A DNA stretch of 64,000 nucleotides from Thermoleophilia bacterium SCSIO 60948 (GCA_021496505.1 CP053031.1:1054001-1118000); one strand, 5' to 3'. Positions 47,473 to 56,298 are shown, counted from the first letter of the stretch. Numbers and translations: made by a program. Notes: generated by a model not told the origin, from the sequence alone.

Positions 47473-48681
47473 ATGGCCGTAGCCACTTCCACCTACTCGG
47501 AGCAGACCGAGGACCAGCAGGCGATCATCGAGATGGTCCGCTCGTTCGTCGACAACGAGATCATCCCGGTCGCCGAGGAGTACGACGCGGAGGACAAGTT
47601 CCCCGAGCCGATCGTCGAGCAGATGAAGGAGCTCGGTCTGTTCGGGGTCACGATCCCCGAGGAGTACGGCGGGATGGGTCTCGACCTGACGACCTACACG
47701 ATGATCGTCGAGGAGCTCTCGCGCGGCTGGATCTCGATCTCGGGTGTCGTCAACACCCACTTCATCGGCTGCTACCTGCTGATGAAGTTCGGCACCGACG
47801 AGCAGAAGGACTACTTCCTGCCGAAGATGGCGACCGGCGAGATCCGTGCCGCCTTCTCGCTCTCCGAGCCGGAGGTCGGCTCCGACGTCCAGGGCATCAA
47901 GGGCTCGGCGACCCAGGACGGCTCGGACTGGATCCTCGACGGCCAGAAGATGTGGGTCACCAACGGCCTCGGTTCGAGCGTCGTCTTCGTGCTGATGAAG
48001 AACGACCCGAAGGCCGAGCCCCGCCACAAGGGCATGACCTGCTTCATCACCGAGAAGGAGCCCTGGGTCGACAAGGGCGAGGGCAAGTTCGCCGGCCTCG
48101 ATGTCCCGCCGAAGATCAAGAAGATGGGCTACAAGGGCGTCGAGTCCACCGAGCTCGTCTACAACGGCTATCGCTGCCCCGAGAGCCGCATCCTCGGCGG
48201 CCCCGACGGACTCGGCAAGGGCTTCTCGCAGATGATGGACGCGCTCGAGGTCGGTCGTGTCAACGTCGCCGCCCGCGGCGTCGGCATCGCCCAGCGCGCG
48301 CTCGAGCTCGGGCTGCGCTACAGCCAGGAGCGCAAGTCGTTCGGCAAGCCGATCGCCCAGCACCAGGCGATCCAGTTCAAGCTCGCCGACATGGCGACGA
48401 AGGTCGAGGCCGCGCGCCTGATCACGCTCAAGGCCGCACGGATGAAGGACGCCGGCGAGCGTTCGGACCTCGAGGCCGGGATGGCGAAGCTGCTGGCCTC
48501 GGAGACCGGCAAGGACGTGGTCGAGCAGAGCTTCCGGATCCACGGTGGCTACGGGTACTCCAAGGAGTACGAGATCGAGCGCCTCTATCGCGACGCGCCG
48601 CTGCTGCTGATCGGCGAGGGAACGTCGGAGATCCAGCGGATGGTCATCGGCAAGAAGCTGCTCGCCCGCCACAAGATCTAG
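47473..48681 (+). CDS. Acyl-CoA dehydrogenase, probable (2S)-methylsuccinyl-CoA dehydrogenase
   Basis: 402 aa, three-domain ACAD. FAD/substrate motifs: FSLSEPEVGSDVQGI, WVTNGLGSSVVFVLMK, and HGGYGYSKEYEIERLYRD...GEGTSEIQRMVIG with the usual base-region Glu. The family alone does not reveal the substrate. Context (mcl, mch-like, ecm and ccr within 14 kb, as in the Streptomyces ccr cluster) suggests methylsuccinyl-CoA to mesaconyl-CoA oxidation, i.e. mcd. It lacks the long N-terminal extension of proteobacterial Mcd. Confidence 0.9.
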   Translation: MAVATSTYSEQTEDQQAIIEMVRSFVDNEIIPVAEEYDAEDKFPEPIVEQMKELGLFGVTIPEEYGGMGLDLTTYTMIVEELSRGWISISGVVNTHFIGCYLLMKFGTDEQKDYFLPKMATGEIRAAFSLSEPEVGSDVQGIKGSATQDGSDWILDGQKMWVTNGLGSSVVFVLMKNDPKAEPRHKGMTCFITEKEPWVDKGEGKFAGLDVPPKIKKMGYKGVESTELVYNGYRCPESRILGGPDGLGKGFSQMMDALEVGRVNVAARGVGIAQRALELGLRYSQERKSFGKPIAQHQAIQFKLADMATKVEAARLITLKAARMKDAGERSDLEAGMAKLLASETGKDVVEQSFRIHGGYGYSKEYEIERLYRDAPLLLIGEGTSEIQRMVIGKKLLARHKI

Positions 48682-48692
48682 GGTCTCGGGGC

Positions 48693-49064
48693 GTGGCCTC
48701 GACCAACGACCTGATCATCACCGCCTACCGGCGGTTCGTAGCCGAGGTTCCGGCGCTCGCGAAGCTGCCGCTGGTCTTCCGGCTCGAGCTCAAGGGCCGC
48801 GGCGACGTTCAGGTCTTCCGGGTCGAGGTCCCCGGCCCCGGCGAGCCGGTGGTCAGCCGCCAAGAGCCCGAGGACGCGCGCTGCGAGGTCTCGATCCCGC
48901 GCGCGGACTTCAACGTCCTCGCCGAGAAGGGGACGCTCGGCGACTGGCACGACGCCTGGGACAAGGGGCTGATCAAGTCCGGGGGCGACCCGGCGATCCG
49001 CCAGCTCGTCGCCAACCTGGTCCAGCGCCAGGAAGCCCGCTCGCAGCTGCGCCGCACGCACTGA
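48693..49064 (+). CDS. Small SCP2-like protein
   Basis: 123 aa, GTG start, 11 bp after the acyl-CoA dehydrogenase. The pattern VFRLELKGRGDVQVFRVEVPG, DARCEVSIPRADFNVLAEKGTLGDWHDAWDKGLIKSGGDPAIRQLVANLV resembles sterol-carrier-protein-2 folds that bind lipids or acyl-CoA. I cannot assign a function. Likely co-transcribed with the dehydrogenase. A conserved 75-bp repeat begins 24 bp after its stop. Confidence 0.7.
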   Translation: MASTNDLIITAYRRFVAEVPALAKLPLVFRLELKGRGDVQVFRVEVPGPGEPVVSRQEPEDARCEVSIPRADFNVLAEKGTLGDWHDAWDKGLIKSGGDPAIRQLVANLVQRQEARSQLRRTH

Positions 49065-49087
49065 ATAAACGCCGCCGGCTCCTCCGA

Positions 49088-49162
49088 GATAACTCCGGCG
49101 AGATCCTCCGCTTCGCGTCCGGTCTCGCCGGGTCAGGGCGCGTTACGAAACGGCAAGGATGT
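49088..49162 (+). repeat. 75-bp intergenic repeat, copy 1 (direct orientation)
   Basis: It matches 50915-50989 in inverted orientation at 67 of 75 positions without gaps, including a 43-base perfect block (49091-49133). Inside is a hairpin: CCGGCGAGA (49095-49103), a 19-nt loop, TCTCGCCGG (49123-49131). It follows the stop of the SCP2-like gene in the sense direction. Confidence 0.9.
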
Positions 49163-49195
49163 AGGCATTTTCACCGTTGACGATCGAAAGAAGAG

Positions 49196-49714
49196 ATGAC
49201 AGACACCGAATCACACGAGCTTCAGACCGACCAGGCCTCGCGCGAGGCCTCGGGTGCCCGCGCCTACGGGCGCTACCTCGAGGAGTTCGAGGTCGGCGCG
49301 GTCTACAAGCACTGGCCCGCGAAGACCGTGACCGAGGCCGACGATCACCTGTTCTGCCTGATCACGATGAATCACCATCCGCTGCACATCAACGACGTCT
49401 ACGCCGGCGAGTCCCAGCAGGGCCGCAACGTCGTCGTCGGCCCGCTCGTCTACTCGCTGGCGCTCGGGATGTCGGTCGGTGACGTGTCGGGCAAGGCGAT
49501 CGCGAACCTCGCGACCGAGGAGCTCAGTCATCCCGCGCCGGTGTTCCACGGCGACACGCTGTTCTGCGAGTCCGAGGTCCTCGACGTTCGCCCGTCGAGC
49601 TCGAAGCCCGACCGCGGAGTCGTCAAGGTCCACACTCGGGTCTTCAAGCAGGACGGCACGCTCGTCGCCGAGTTCAAGCGCGCGGTGCTGATCCCGAAGA
49701 AGAACCCGGGCTAG
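49196..49714 (+). CDS. MaoC-family hydratase, probable mesaconyl-CoA hydratase
   Basis: 172 aa, one hot-dog domain. TVTEADDHLFCLITMNHHPLHINDVYA holds the hydratase motif with Asp and His. RNVVVGPLVYSLALGMSVGDVSGKAIANL and HPAPVFHGDTLFCESEVLDV complete the family pattern seen in short Mch-like proteins of actinobacteria. It would hydrate mesaconyl-CoA to beta-methylmalyl-CoA, the Mcl substrate. Assignment relies on context as well as family. ATG preceded by GAAAGAAG. Confidence 0.88.
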   Translation: MTDTESHELQTDQASREASGARAYGRYLEEFEVGAVYKHWPAKTVTEADDHLFCLITMNHHPLHINDVYAGESQQGRNVVVGPLVYSLALGMSVGDVSGKAIANLATEELSHPAPVFHGDTLFCESEVLDVRPSSSKPDRGVVKVHTRVFKQDGTLVAEFKRAVLIPKKNPG

Positions 49715-49733
49715 GGAGCGGGGCCGACCCTCC

Positions 49734-50906
49734 GTGAGCACGCGGGTCGCCGGCGCCGAGCTGCCGCGGCGGATCCTGCTCGCCGAGGCGGATCCGGCGC
49801 CGGCGGCCTCGGAGGAGGCCGCGCGCGAGCCGCTCGTCGTCAAGGACCTGCTGGACACGGCGGGCCTCGAGACGACCTACGGGTCGCGGATCTTCGCCGG
49901 TCACGTGCCCGCGCGGAGCGCCGCGGCCGTCGAGCGCGCCGAGACCGCCGGCTACCGGGTGAGCGCGAAGGCGAACCTGCACGAGTTCGCCTGGGGGATC
50001 ACGTCGGAGAACGAGCACTTCGGGTGGGTCCCGAACCCGCTCGATCCCGCGCGCACGCCGGGCGGCTCGAGCGGCGGCTCGGCGGCGGCGATCGCGGCGG
50101 GCATCGCGCGGGTCGCGATCGGGACCGATACGGGGGGTTCGATCCGGATCCCGTCGGCCTGTTGCGGGACGGTCGGGTTCAAACCGAGCTGGGGGAGGGT
50201 GCCGGTCACGGGCTGCTTCCCGCTGGCGCCGAGCTTCGACACGGTCGGCGCGATGGGCGCTGACGTCGCCTCGTGCGTGGGTCTTGCGACGGCCCTCGAC
50301 CCGGAGCTCGACCCCCCGGAGCTCGGCGCGCTGTCGGAGCTTCGAATCGGGGTCGCGTGGCTCGACCGCGCAGAGCCGACGATCGCCGCCCGTGTCGCGG
50401 CGATCGCCGCGCGGATCGGCGCGAGGACGGTCGGCCTGGAGACGGGTTCGCGGCCGGGGACGGCTGTGTTCGGGCGCGAGTCACTCGAGTCGCACGCCGG
50501 GATGTTCCCCGAGCGAGAGGCAGAGTACGGAGAGAACGTCCGAACCAAGCTCCGCAACGCGATGGCAATCTCGGACGCCGATCTGAACGCCGCCGAGCGC
50601 GAGCGCGAGCTCTACCGCCAGCGCTGGGCCGATCTGTTCGAACGCGAGCGCGGTCTCGATCTGCTGATCGCGCCGACGCTGCCGTGGGTGGCTCCTCGTG
50701 CGGGTCTCGGCGACCTCACGATCCGCGAGCGCCAGCTCGAGCTGACCTACCCGGCCAACGCGGTCGGCGCGCCCGCCTTCGCGCTGCCGTGCGGAGCCGC
50801 GGAGGACGGCCTGCCGGCCTCGATCCAGGTCATGGCCATGCCCGGCGACGATTCCCTGGTCATCGCGGCGGCGAGGTTGATCGAGCTAGCGACGAAGTCG
50901 CGGTAG
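49734..50906 (+). CDS. Amidase-signature family protein
   Basis: 390 aa, GTG start. The Ser-cisSer-Lys triad is visible: Lys in LVVKDLLDTAG, Ser in TPGGSSGGSAAA, and the nucleophile Ser in GTDTGGSIRIPS. It is somewhat shorter than GatA (about 480 aa) and lacks gatB/gatC neighbours, so a general amide hydrolase is more likely than tRNA amidotransferase. It follows mch by 19 bp; both are bracketed by the inverted 75-bp repeats. Confidence 0.9.
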   Translation: MSTRVAGAELPRRILLAEADPAPAASEEAAREPLVVKDLLDTAGLETTYGSRIFAGHVPARSAAAVERAETAGYRVSAKANLHEFAWGITSENEHFGWVPNPLDPARTPGGSSGGSAAAIAAGIARVAIGTDTGGSIRIPSACCGTVGFKPSWGRVPVTGCFPLAPSFDTVGAMGADVASCVGLATALDPELDPPELGALSELRIGVAWLDRAEPTIAARVAAIAARIGARTVGLETGSRPGTAVFGRESLESHAGMFPEREAEYGENVRTKLRNAMAISDADLNAAERERELYRQRWADLFERERGLDLLIAPTLPWVAPRAGLGDLTIRERQLELTYPANAVGAPAFALPCGAAEDGLPASIQVMAMPGDDSLVIAAARLIELATKSR

Positions 50907-50914
50907 ACCGCCTC

Positions 50915-50989
50915 ACATCCCTGCCGTTCCGCAACAGGCTCTAACCCGGCGAGACCGGACGCGAAGCGGAGGATCTCGCCGGAGTTGTC
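50915..50989 (-). repeat. 75-bp intergenic repeat, copy 2 (inverted)
   Basis: Reverse-complement copy of 49088-49162 (67 of 75 identical; 50944-50986 perfect). On the minus strand it starts 2 bp after the stop of the gene at 50992. It is on the plus-strand 3' side of the amidase gene. The internal 9-bp hairpin and its loop are unchanged. Confidence 0.9.
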
Positions 50990-50991
50990 TT

Positions 50992-51567
50992 TCAGTGGGC
51001 CTCGTCGGCCGCGTGGGCCGGCGGGCGCGACTCCTCGGCGAGCGATGTGAGCTCGAGGGTTCCGCGCGCGGCCTCGGAGAGGACCTCGGTCGCCTCCTCG
51101 GACGAGCGCGCGTAGAGCTCGACGAGCAGGTGGACGACGATCAGCTCCTCGTCGTGCTTGTGGAAGCGCACGTGGGTGAAGAACTCGCGCGTTCCCTGCT
51201 CGCCGAAGGCGGCGAAGGTCAGGCTGTCGGCGGCGTCGGGGCCGGAGCAGGTCTCGACCGAGTCCTGGTCGACCGTCACGGTGCACGAGGCGACCCAGGG
51301 CGTCCCGGCGACCATCCGCTCCCAGCGCTCGCCGCTCGCGACGACGCGGCCCTCGGTCACGGTCAGGTGCGGCTGGTCGTGCATGCAGTCGAGGCACTGC
51401 ACGACGGCTTCCTGGACCTCTTCGATCCGCTCGGCGGCCTCGCCCGATTCCGGGTCCACGCGCAGGATCGCGTCGTAGTGGACCTGCGCCTCGAGGCGCT
51501 GGGACCAACAGCGATAGCAGCGCAGCCAGGAGCCGCGGCCGGCGGGATCTGCCTCCATATCGCTCAC
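50992..51567 (-). CDS. Protein of unknown function with two CxxC pairs
   Basis: 191 aa. The GTG at 51567 overlaps the upstream GNAT stop (GTGA); ATG 51558 is an alternative. The CxxC pairs are in RCYRCWSQRLE (about residue 17) and QCLDCMHDQPHL (about residue 61), plus a His/Asp-containing segment; together they suggest a zinc site. The rest (FFTHVRFHKHDEELIVVHLLVELYARS) matches nothing I know. Operon with the GNAT gene. Confidence 0.72.
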   Translation of the reverse strand: MSDMEADPAGRGSWLRCYRCWSQRLEAQVHYDAILRVDPESGEAAERIEEVQEAVVQCLDCMHDQPHLTVTEGRVVASGERWERMVAGTPWVASCTVTVDQDSVETCSGPDAADSLTFAAFGEQGTREFFTHVRFHKHDEELIVVHLLVELYARSSEEATEVLSEAARGTLELTSLAEESRPPAHAADEAH

Positions 51568-52148
51568 GTTCCTGAGCCTAGTGGCGGGCGGTCGGGCGGC
51601 GGGATCAGCGCGTACATCAGCATGTCGCGTCGCAGCCCGGAGACCGGCATGAACGAGCGCATCAATCCCTCGCGGGTGAAGCCCGCGCGCTCGGCGACGC
51701 GCTGCGAGCCAGCGTTCGCCGGCTCGATCCAGAGCTCGATCCGCGCGACGCCCAGCGCCCGGAAGGCGAACTCGGCGAGCAGGACCAGGGCCCGAGCCGC
51801 ATACCCGGACCCCCGAGCCGGGGCGGCGATCCAATAGCCGCCCTGACAGCGGCGGGTGAACGGATCGATCGCGTTCACGCCGACGGCTCCGACGACCTCC
51901 TCGACCCCCGCCGGCGAGCTCGCGACGATCAGCGTGTGCAGGCCGGTGCCGGCGTCGAACTCAGCCCGGGAGGCTCGCATCCAGTCGCGTGCGTCACGCT
52001 CGGAGTAGGGCGAGGGAACCATCGTCCAGCGCTGGATCTCCGGGTCCTGGCACGCCGCGGTCACCGCCGGAACGTCGGCCTCGTCCATCTCGCGCAGGCC
52101 GACGATCCCGTCGGTCAGTCCTGAGGCCGGGAACGAGACCTGCGCCAC
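51564..52148 (-). CDS. GNAT-family N-acetyltransferase, RimJ/RimL type
   Basis: 194 aa. Acetyl-CoA-binding motif A is GGYWIAAPARGSGYAARALVLLAEFAFRALG. It is followed by RIELWIEPANAGSQRVAERAGFTREGLMRS, a RimJ/RimL hallmark. It acetylates an N-terminus or small amine, target unknown. It begins 15 bp after the ethylmalonyl-CoA mutase stop, so the two may be co-transcribed. Confidence 0.9.
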   Translation of the reverse strand: MAQVSFPASGLTDGIVGLREMDEADVPAVTAACQDPEIQRWTMVPSPYSERDARDWMRASRAEFDAGTGLHTLIVASSPAGVEEVVGAVGVNAIDPFTRRCQGGYWIAAPARGSGYAARALVLLAEFAFRALGVARIELWIEPANAGSQRVAERAGFTREGLMRSFMPVSGLRRDMLMYALIPPPDRPPLGSGT

Positions 52149-52163
52149 GACCGGGCGGGCGCG

Positions 52164-54155
52164 CTAGCCGGCGACCGTGGCGCCGCGCTCGGCGACGAGC
52201 TCGACGACCTCCGACATGATCTTCGAGATGTCGAAGTCCTTCGGGGTGTAGACGGCGGCGACTCCGGCGTCGCGCAGGCGCTCGACGTGCGAGGCGGGGA
52301 TGATCCCGCCGACGATCACCGGGCAGTCGGCTCCCTGCTCGCGGATCAGGCGGACCGTCTCGGGGATTAGCTCGAGGTGCGAGCCCGACAGGATCGAGAG
52401 GCCGACCACGTCGACGTCCTCCTGGACCGCAGAGTTGGCGATCTGCTCGGGGGTCAGGCGGATGCCCTGGTAGATGACCTCCATCCCGACGTCGCGCGCG
52501 CGGACGGCGATCTGCTCGGCGCCGTTGGAGTGCCCGTCGAGACCGGGCTTGCCGACGAGGATCCGGACGCGGTGGCCGATCTCCTCGGAGACCCGCTCGA
52601 CGCGCTCGCGAACCGCCTCGAGCTCGTCCGAGCCGCCACCCTGAGCCGAGCCGCCGACGCCGGTCGGGCCGCGGTAGTCGCCGAAGACGTCGCGCAGCGT
52701 CTGCGCCCACTCGCCCGTCGTCGCGCCGGCCTTCGCGGCCGCGATCGTCGCCGGCATGATGTTCTGCGAATCGTCGGCGGCGACCTCCGCGAGCTTCGCC
52801 AGCGCCGCGTCGACGGCCTCCTGGTCGCGCTCGGAGCGCCAGACCTCGAGCGCCTCCACCCGCTCGCGCTCGACCTCGGGGTCGGGGGTCATGATTCCGC
52901 CCTCGGCGTCGGCGGTGAGCGGCGAATCCTCGCTCGAGGTGTAGGCGTTCTGGCCGACGATCTTCACGTCTCCGGCCTCGATCCGCGCGATCCGCTCGCG
53001 ATGGGACTCGACGAGGCGCGCCTTCATGTAGGGCACCGCCTCGACGGCGCCGCCCTGCTCCTCGACCGTGGCCATCTCCGCCTCGGCTCCCTCGATCAGC
53101 TCCGCGACGAGGCCGTCCATCACCTTCGAGCCCTCGAAGATGTCGGGGTATTCGAGCATGTCGGTCTCGAACGCGAGCACCTGCTGGATCCGCAACGACC
53201 ACTGCTGATCCCAGGGTCTGGGCAGGCCGAGCGCCTCGTTCCAGGCCGGGAGCTGGAGGGCGCGGGCACGGGCGTCGCGGCCGAGCGTCACCGCGAGCGC
53301 TTCGAGGACGATCCGCTGGACGTTGTTCTCGGGCTGGGACTCGGTCAGGCCGAGCGAGTTGACCTGGACGCCGTAGCGCAGCCGCAGCAGCTTCGGGTCG
53401 GTGACGCCGTAGCGCTCGCGGCCGATCCGCTCCCACATCCGGGTCATCGCGCGGAGCTTCGCGTGCTCCTCGATGAACCGGACGCCGGCGTTGACGAAGA
53501 ACGAGATCCGGCCGAAGACCTTCGGGAAGTCCTCGTCGGCGACCTGACCGCGGCGCTTGACCTCGTCGAGCACCGCAATCGCGGTCGACAGCGAGTAGGC
53601 GATCTCCTGGACCGGCGTCGCCCCGGCCTCCTGGAGGTGGTAGGAGCAGACGTTCGTCGGGTTCCACTTCGGGCTCTCGTTGACCGTGAACGCGACGGTG
53701 TCGGCGATCAGGCGCAGCGACGGCCCGGGCGGGAACGCGTAGGTCCCGCGCGAGAGGTACTCCTTGATGATGTCGTTCTGCGTCGTGCCCTTGAGCTGCG
53801 AGCGCTCGACGCCGGTCTCCTCGGCGACCGTCGCGTAGAGGGCGAGCAGCCAGGCCGCGGTCGCGTTGATCGTCATCGACGTGTTCATCTCGTCGAGCGG
53901 GATCTCGGCGAGCAGGTCGTGCATGTCGCCCTTGTGCGCGACCGAGACGCCGACCTTGCCGACCTCGCCTCGGGCGAGGATGTGGCCCGGGTCGTAGCCC
54001 GTCTGCGTCGGCAGGTCGAAGGCGATCGACAGGCCGGTCTGGCCCTTCGCGAGGTTGCGGCGGTAGAGCTCGTTCGAGCGCTTTGCGTCGGAGTGGCCGG
54101 CGTAGGTGCGCATCACCCAGGGGCGATCCGGCTCCGGCAGGCGGTGCTCGCTCAT
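52164..54155 (-). CDS. ecm: Ethylmalonyl-CoA mutase (B12-dependent, MeaA/Ecm type)
   Basis: 663 aa, single-chain acyl-CoA mutase. The N-terminal barrel (RTYAGHSDAKRSNELYRRNLAKGQTGLSIAFDLPTQTGYD) and the C-terminal cobalamin domain with VGKPGLDGHSNGAEQI (DxHxxG) and LSILSGSHLELIP are both intact. The length and N-terminus fit MeaA/Ecm rather than the 700-aa MutB. It converts ethylmalonyl-CoA to methylsuccinyl-CoA. A very long open frame on the opposite strand is a codon-bias shadow. Confidence 0.93.
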   Translation of the reverse strand: MSEHRLPEPDRPWVMRTYAGHSDAKRSNELYRRNLAKGQTGLSIAFDLPTQTGYDPGHILARGEVGKVGVSVAHKGDMHDLLAEIPLDEMNTSMTINATAAWLLALYATVAEETGVERSQLKGTTQNDIIKEYLSRGTYAFPPGPSLRLIADTVAFTVNESPKWNPTNVCSYHLQEAGATPVQEIAYSLSTAIAVLDEVKRRGQVADEDFPKVFGRISFFVNAGVRFIEEHAKLRAMTRMWERIGRERYGVTDPKLLRLRYGVQVNSLGLTESQPENNVQRIVLEALAVTLGRDARARALQLPAWNEALGLPRPWDQQWSLRIQQVLAFETDMLEYPDIFEGSKVMDGLVAELIEGAEAEMATVEEQGGAVEAVPYMKARLVESHRERIARIEAGDVKIVGQNAYTSSEDSPLTADAEGGIMTPDPEVERERVEALEVWRSERDQEAVDAALAKLAEVAADDSQNIMPATIAAAKAGATTGEWAQTLRDVFGDYRGPTGVGGSAQGGGSDELEAVRERVERVSEEIGHRVRILVGKPGLDGHSNGAEQIAVRARDVGMEVIYQGIRLTPEQIANSAVQEDVDVVGLSILSGSHLELIPETVRLIREQGADCPVIVGGIIPASHVERLRDAGVAAVYTPKDFDISKIMSEVVELVAERGATVAG

Positions 54156-54164
54156 GCGCCGATT

Positions 54165-54611
54165 CTATGTCCGCACGGCGCCGGCGTGACCGATCGCGAC
54201 CGCGGCGCCGCTCGCGAGTCCGAGCCGGCTCGTCGTGCCCGTCGGAAGCTCGAGCGCCGCGACCCGCCGGCGCGGGGTGCCGCGGCGAAGCCCGCGCGCG
54301 AGCGCGACCGAGCGGCGGCGGCGCAGCACACGCACGTCGAGGACCACGGCCGAGGAGCCCTCGGCGGGCATGGCCAGGAAGCAGACGTCGAGGTCCGCCC
54401 GCATCCAGAAGCCATGGACCGCGTCGCATCGCAGCAGCAGGAGCGGCCCGATGCGCTCCGGCTCGACCCGCGTCAGCCCGAGCAGTCGCGCGGCGGGCGT
54501 CGTCGCGAGCGTCGCCTCGATCGCGCGGCCGGACGGTGTCCTCAGATCGACCGTTCCGCAACGCGCAAAGCGCCTCAGCCCGACTGCGGCGGGGGTGGGG
54601 TGGGGGCACAC
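54165..54611 (-). CDS. DUF192 family protein
   Basis: 148 aa, GTG start at 54611. The DUF192 core is recognisable: ARLLGLTRVEPERIGPLLLLRCDAVHGFWMRADLDVCFLA, VLDVRVLRRRRS, ALELPTGTTSRLGLASGAAVAI. The conserved Trp/Met segment (HGFWMRADLDV) corresponds to the usual SFWMKNTLIPLD. Function unknown. It lies 9 bp upstream of ecm on the same strand and is divergent from an MBL-fold gene. Confidence 0.78.
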   Translation of the reverse strand: MCPHPTPAAVGLRRFARCGTVDLRTPSGRAIEATLATTPAARLLGLTRVEPERIGPLLLLRCDAVHGFWMRADLDVCFLAMPAEGSSAVVLDVRVLRRRRSVALARGLRRGTPRRRVAALELPTGTTSRLGLASGAAVAIGHAGAVRT

Positions 54612-54648
54612 GGCTTTGACGCTACGGCCGCCGGGTAGCGGCGCTCGC

Positions 54649-55497
54649 GTGAGCCGAACAAGAGAGATCGATCTGCGACACCTCGGTATCGATCGGGTGA
54701 TCGCGGCACACCAGGTCGGCGAGTTGATCATCGACCCGGGGCCGCCGAACTCGCTCGACACCCTGCTCGCAGAGCTCGAGGGCGAGCCGCGGGCGATCCT
54801 GCTGACCCACATCCACCTCGACCACGCGGGAGCCACCGGCGCCCTCATAGAGCGCTTCCCGGCGGCGAAGGTCTACGTGCACCGGATCGGTGCGCCGCAC
54901 ATGGCCGACCCGTCGAAGCTGTGGAAGAGCGCGTCGCGCATCTACGACGACATGGAGGGCACCTGGGGCGAGCCCGTGCCGGTCCCCGAATCCTCGATCG
55001 AGGTTCTCGAGGGCGGTGAGACGGTCGAGGGGATGCGCGTGCTGCACACGCCCGGGCACGCCAGCCATCACGTCACGTTCTTCGACGAGTCCTCCGGCGA
55101 GGCGTTCACGGGCGATGTCGCCGGTGTGCGCGTGCCGCCGATCGACCACGTCATCGCACCGACCCCGCCGCCGGAGGTCGACATCGAGGCCTGGAACGAC
55201 TCGCTCGACGCGGTCGCCGGGCTCGGGGCCGAACGGTTGCGGCTGACCCACTTCGGGGTCGCCGAGGACGCCGCTCGCCAGATCGAGGCGACCCGGGCCT
55301 CGCTCGCCCGCAACGCCGAGGCGGTACGCGAGCTCGAGCACGACGAGTTCATGCGCTGGCTCGCCGACGACCTCGAGGCGGCGACAGACGCCGAGGTCGG
55401 CAAGCGCCTGCGCGAGGCGGTCCCGCCCGAGCACATCTGGCTCGGTCTCGAGCGCTACTGGCGCAAGCGCGCCGAGCGTGAGGCGGGCGATTCCTGA
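54649..55497 (+). CDS. MBL-fold metallohydrolase
   Basis: 282 aa, GTG start. The HxHxDH motif is in LTHIHLDHAGATG (about residue 53). Further ligands are His in HTPGHASHHVTF, Asp in FTGDVAGVRV and His in RLTHFGVAED. This is a standard dinuclear zinc beta-lactamase-fold hydrolase, probably glyoxalase-II-like or phosphodiesterase-like. The C-terminal 60 residues are helical. Substrate unknown. Confidence 0.9.
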   Translation: MSRTREIDLRHLGIDRVIAAHQVGELIIDPGPPNSLDTLLAELEGEPRAILLTHIHLDHAGATGALIERFPAAKVYVHRIGAPHMADPSKLWKSASRIYDDMEGTWGEPVPVPESSIEVLEGGETVEGMRVLHTPGHASHHVTFFDESSGEAFTGDVAGVRVPPIDHVIAPTPPPEVDIEAWNDSLDAVAGLGAERLRLTHFGVAEDAARQIEATRASLARNAEAVRELEHDEFMRWLADDLEAATDAEVGKRLREAVPPEHIWLGLERYWRKRAEREAGDS

Positions 55498-55550
55498 CGC
55501 GCCGGCCGTGCGCCGCTCCGATGCGCGCGTGCCCGTGTTAGAAGACGTCG

Positions 55551-56243
55551 ATGGGCATCCAGAACCGAAACGGCCTGACCGGCCGCCGCCTCACGACGCT
55601 CGGCCTCGCCGCCGCGGGAGCCTTCCTGCTCGCCGTCGCGGTCGCCGCCGCGGCCACGGTGGTCTACTCGAACGACTTCTCGAACCGCTCCGAGGCGAAG
55701 GAGCTGCGTCCGGTCTCCAAGTCCAAGCGCTGCGACCGCAAGTACGCGTCCAAGCAGAAGGCGCTGCGGCTCAGCGTCAAGGGCAAGACGTCGTGCTCCT
55801 ACGCGCCTCCGGTCGAGGGTGACGGGGCGGCCCCGAACCTGACCGTGACGCTCGACGCGCGGATGCCGAAGGGCACCCCGAAGGCGCTTCGCAAGACGAG
55901 TTATCTATCGGCCGGGGTCCGTGGCGGCTACACGCTCCGGGTCTTCCCGGGCTCGAAGCGTTTCGAGCTCGTGCGCAGGCCGACCGGCGGCGGCTCGGAC
56001 TTCCCGGCCGATGGCCGCGACGCCAAGATCGGCGGCCTCGGCGACCGCAACAACCTGCAGGTCACCGCGAAGGGCGACCGGATCGTCGCCAAGGTCAACG
56101 GCAAAGCCGTGGCGCGTGTCCGCGATACGGACGCGGGGCAGGTCGACGGCCGCGGCGTCGAGGTCGGAGCCGGCTCGATGAAGGCCTCGAAGCGCCCGAC
56201 CAAGGCGACGCTCGGGAAGGTCAAGGTCGCGATCCCGAAGTGA
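55551..56243 (+). CDS. Secreted protein of unknown function
   Basis: 230 aa. A membrane/signal segment (LGLAAAGAFLLAVAVAAAATVV) precedes a beta-rich domain beginning VVYSNDFSNRSEAKELRPV, with two Cys (KRCDRKY, TSCSYAPP). The pattern of a leading FSN segment, later YLSAGVRGGYTLRVFPGSKRFELVR and RNNLQVTAKGDRIVAKVNGKAVARVRDTDAG, is that of concanavalin/LamG-like jelly rolls (DUF1080-type). Carbohydrate binding is plausible only. Confidence 0.72.
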   Translation: MGIQNRNGLTGRRLTTLGLAAAGAFLLAVAVAAAATVVYSNDFSNRSEAKELRPVSKSKRCDRKYASKQKALRLSVKGKTSCSYAPPVEGDGAAPNLTVTLDARMPKGTPKALRKTSYLSAGVRGGYTLRVFPGSKRFELVRRPTGGGSDFPADGRDAKIGGLGDRNNLQVTAKGDRIVAKVNGKAVARVRDTDAGQVDGRGVEVGAGSMKASKRPTKATLGKVKVAIPK

Positions 56244-56298
56244 TCGGCCGGTCCGTGCTTGGTCAAGCCTCCTCGACCATGGGTCGATAGGGCCTAGC

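Noticed and set aside
49734-50906. gatA (glutamyl-tRNA amidotransferase subunit A)
   Set aside because: Shorter than GatA, no gatB or gatC nearby, and located among carbon-metabolism genes.
49088-50989. CRISPR or insertion sequence explanation for the 75-bp repeats
   Set aside because: Only two copies, inverted, 1.75 kb apart, no spacers, no transposase and no flanking target duplication visible.
54540-54575. Possible third copy of the 75-bp repeat (GTTGCGGAACGGTCGATCTGAGG on the minus strand)
   Set aside because: Only about 12 bases match the outer part of the repeat, and it lies within the DUF192 coding sequence in frame.
52377-54638. A 750-codon open frame on the plus strand opposite ecm
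   Set aside because: It is antisense to a well-supported mutase with full motifs, is rich in Arg/Asp/Leu without any domain, and is expected from the G/C third-position bias. Similar antisense frames at 6160-8019, 43704-45272 and 47191-48672 were rejected for the same reason.
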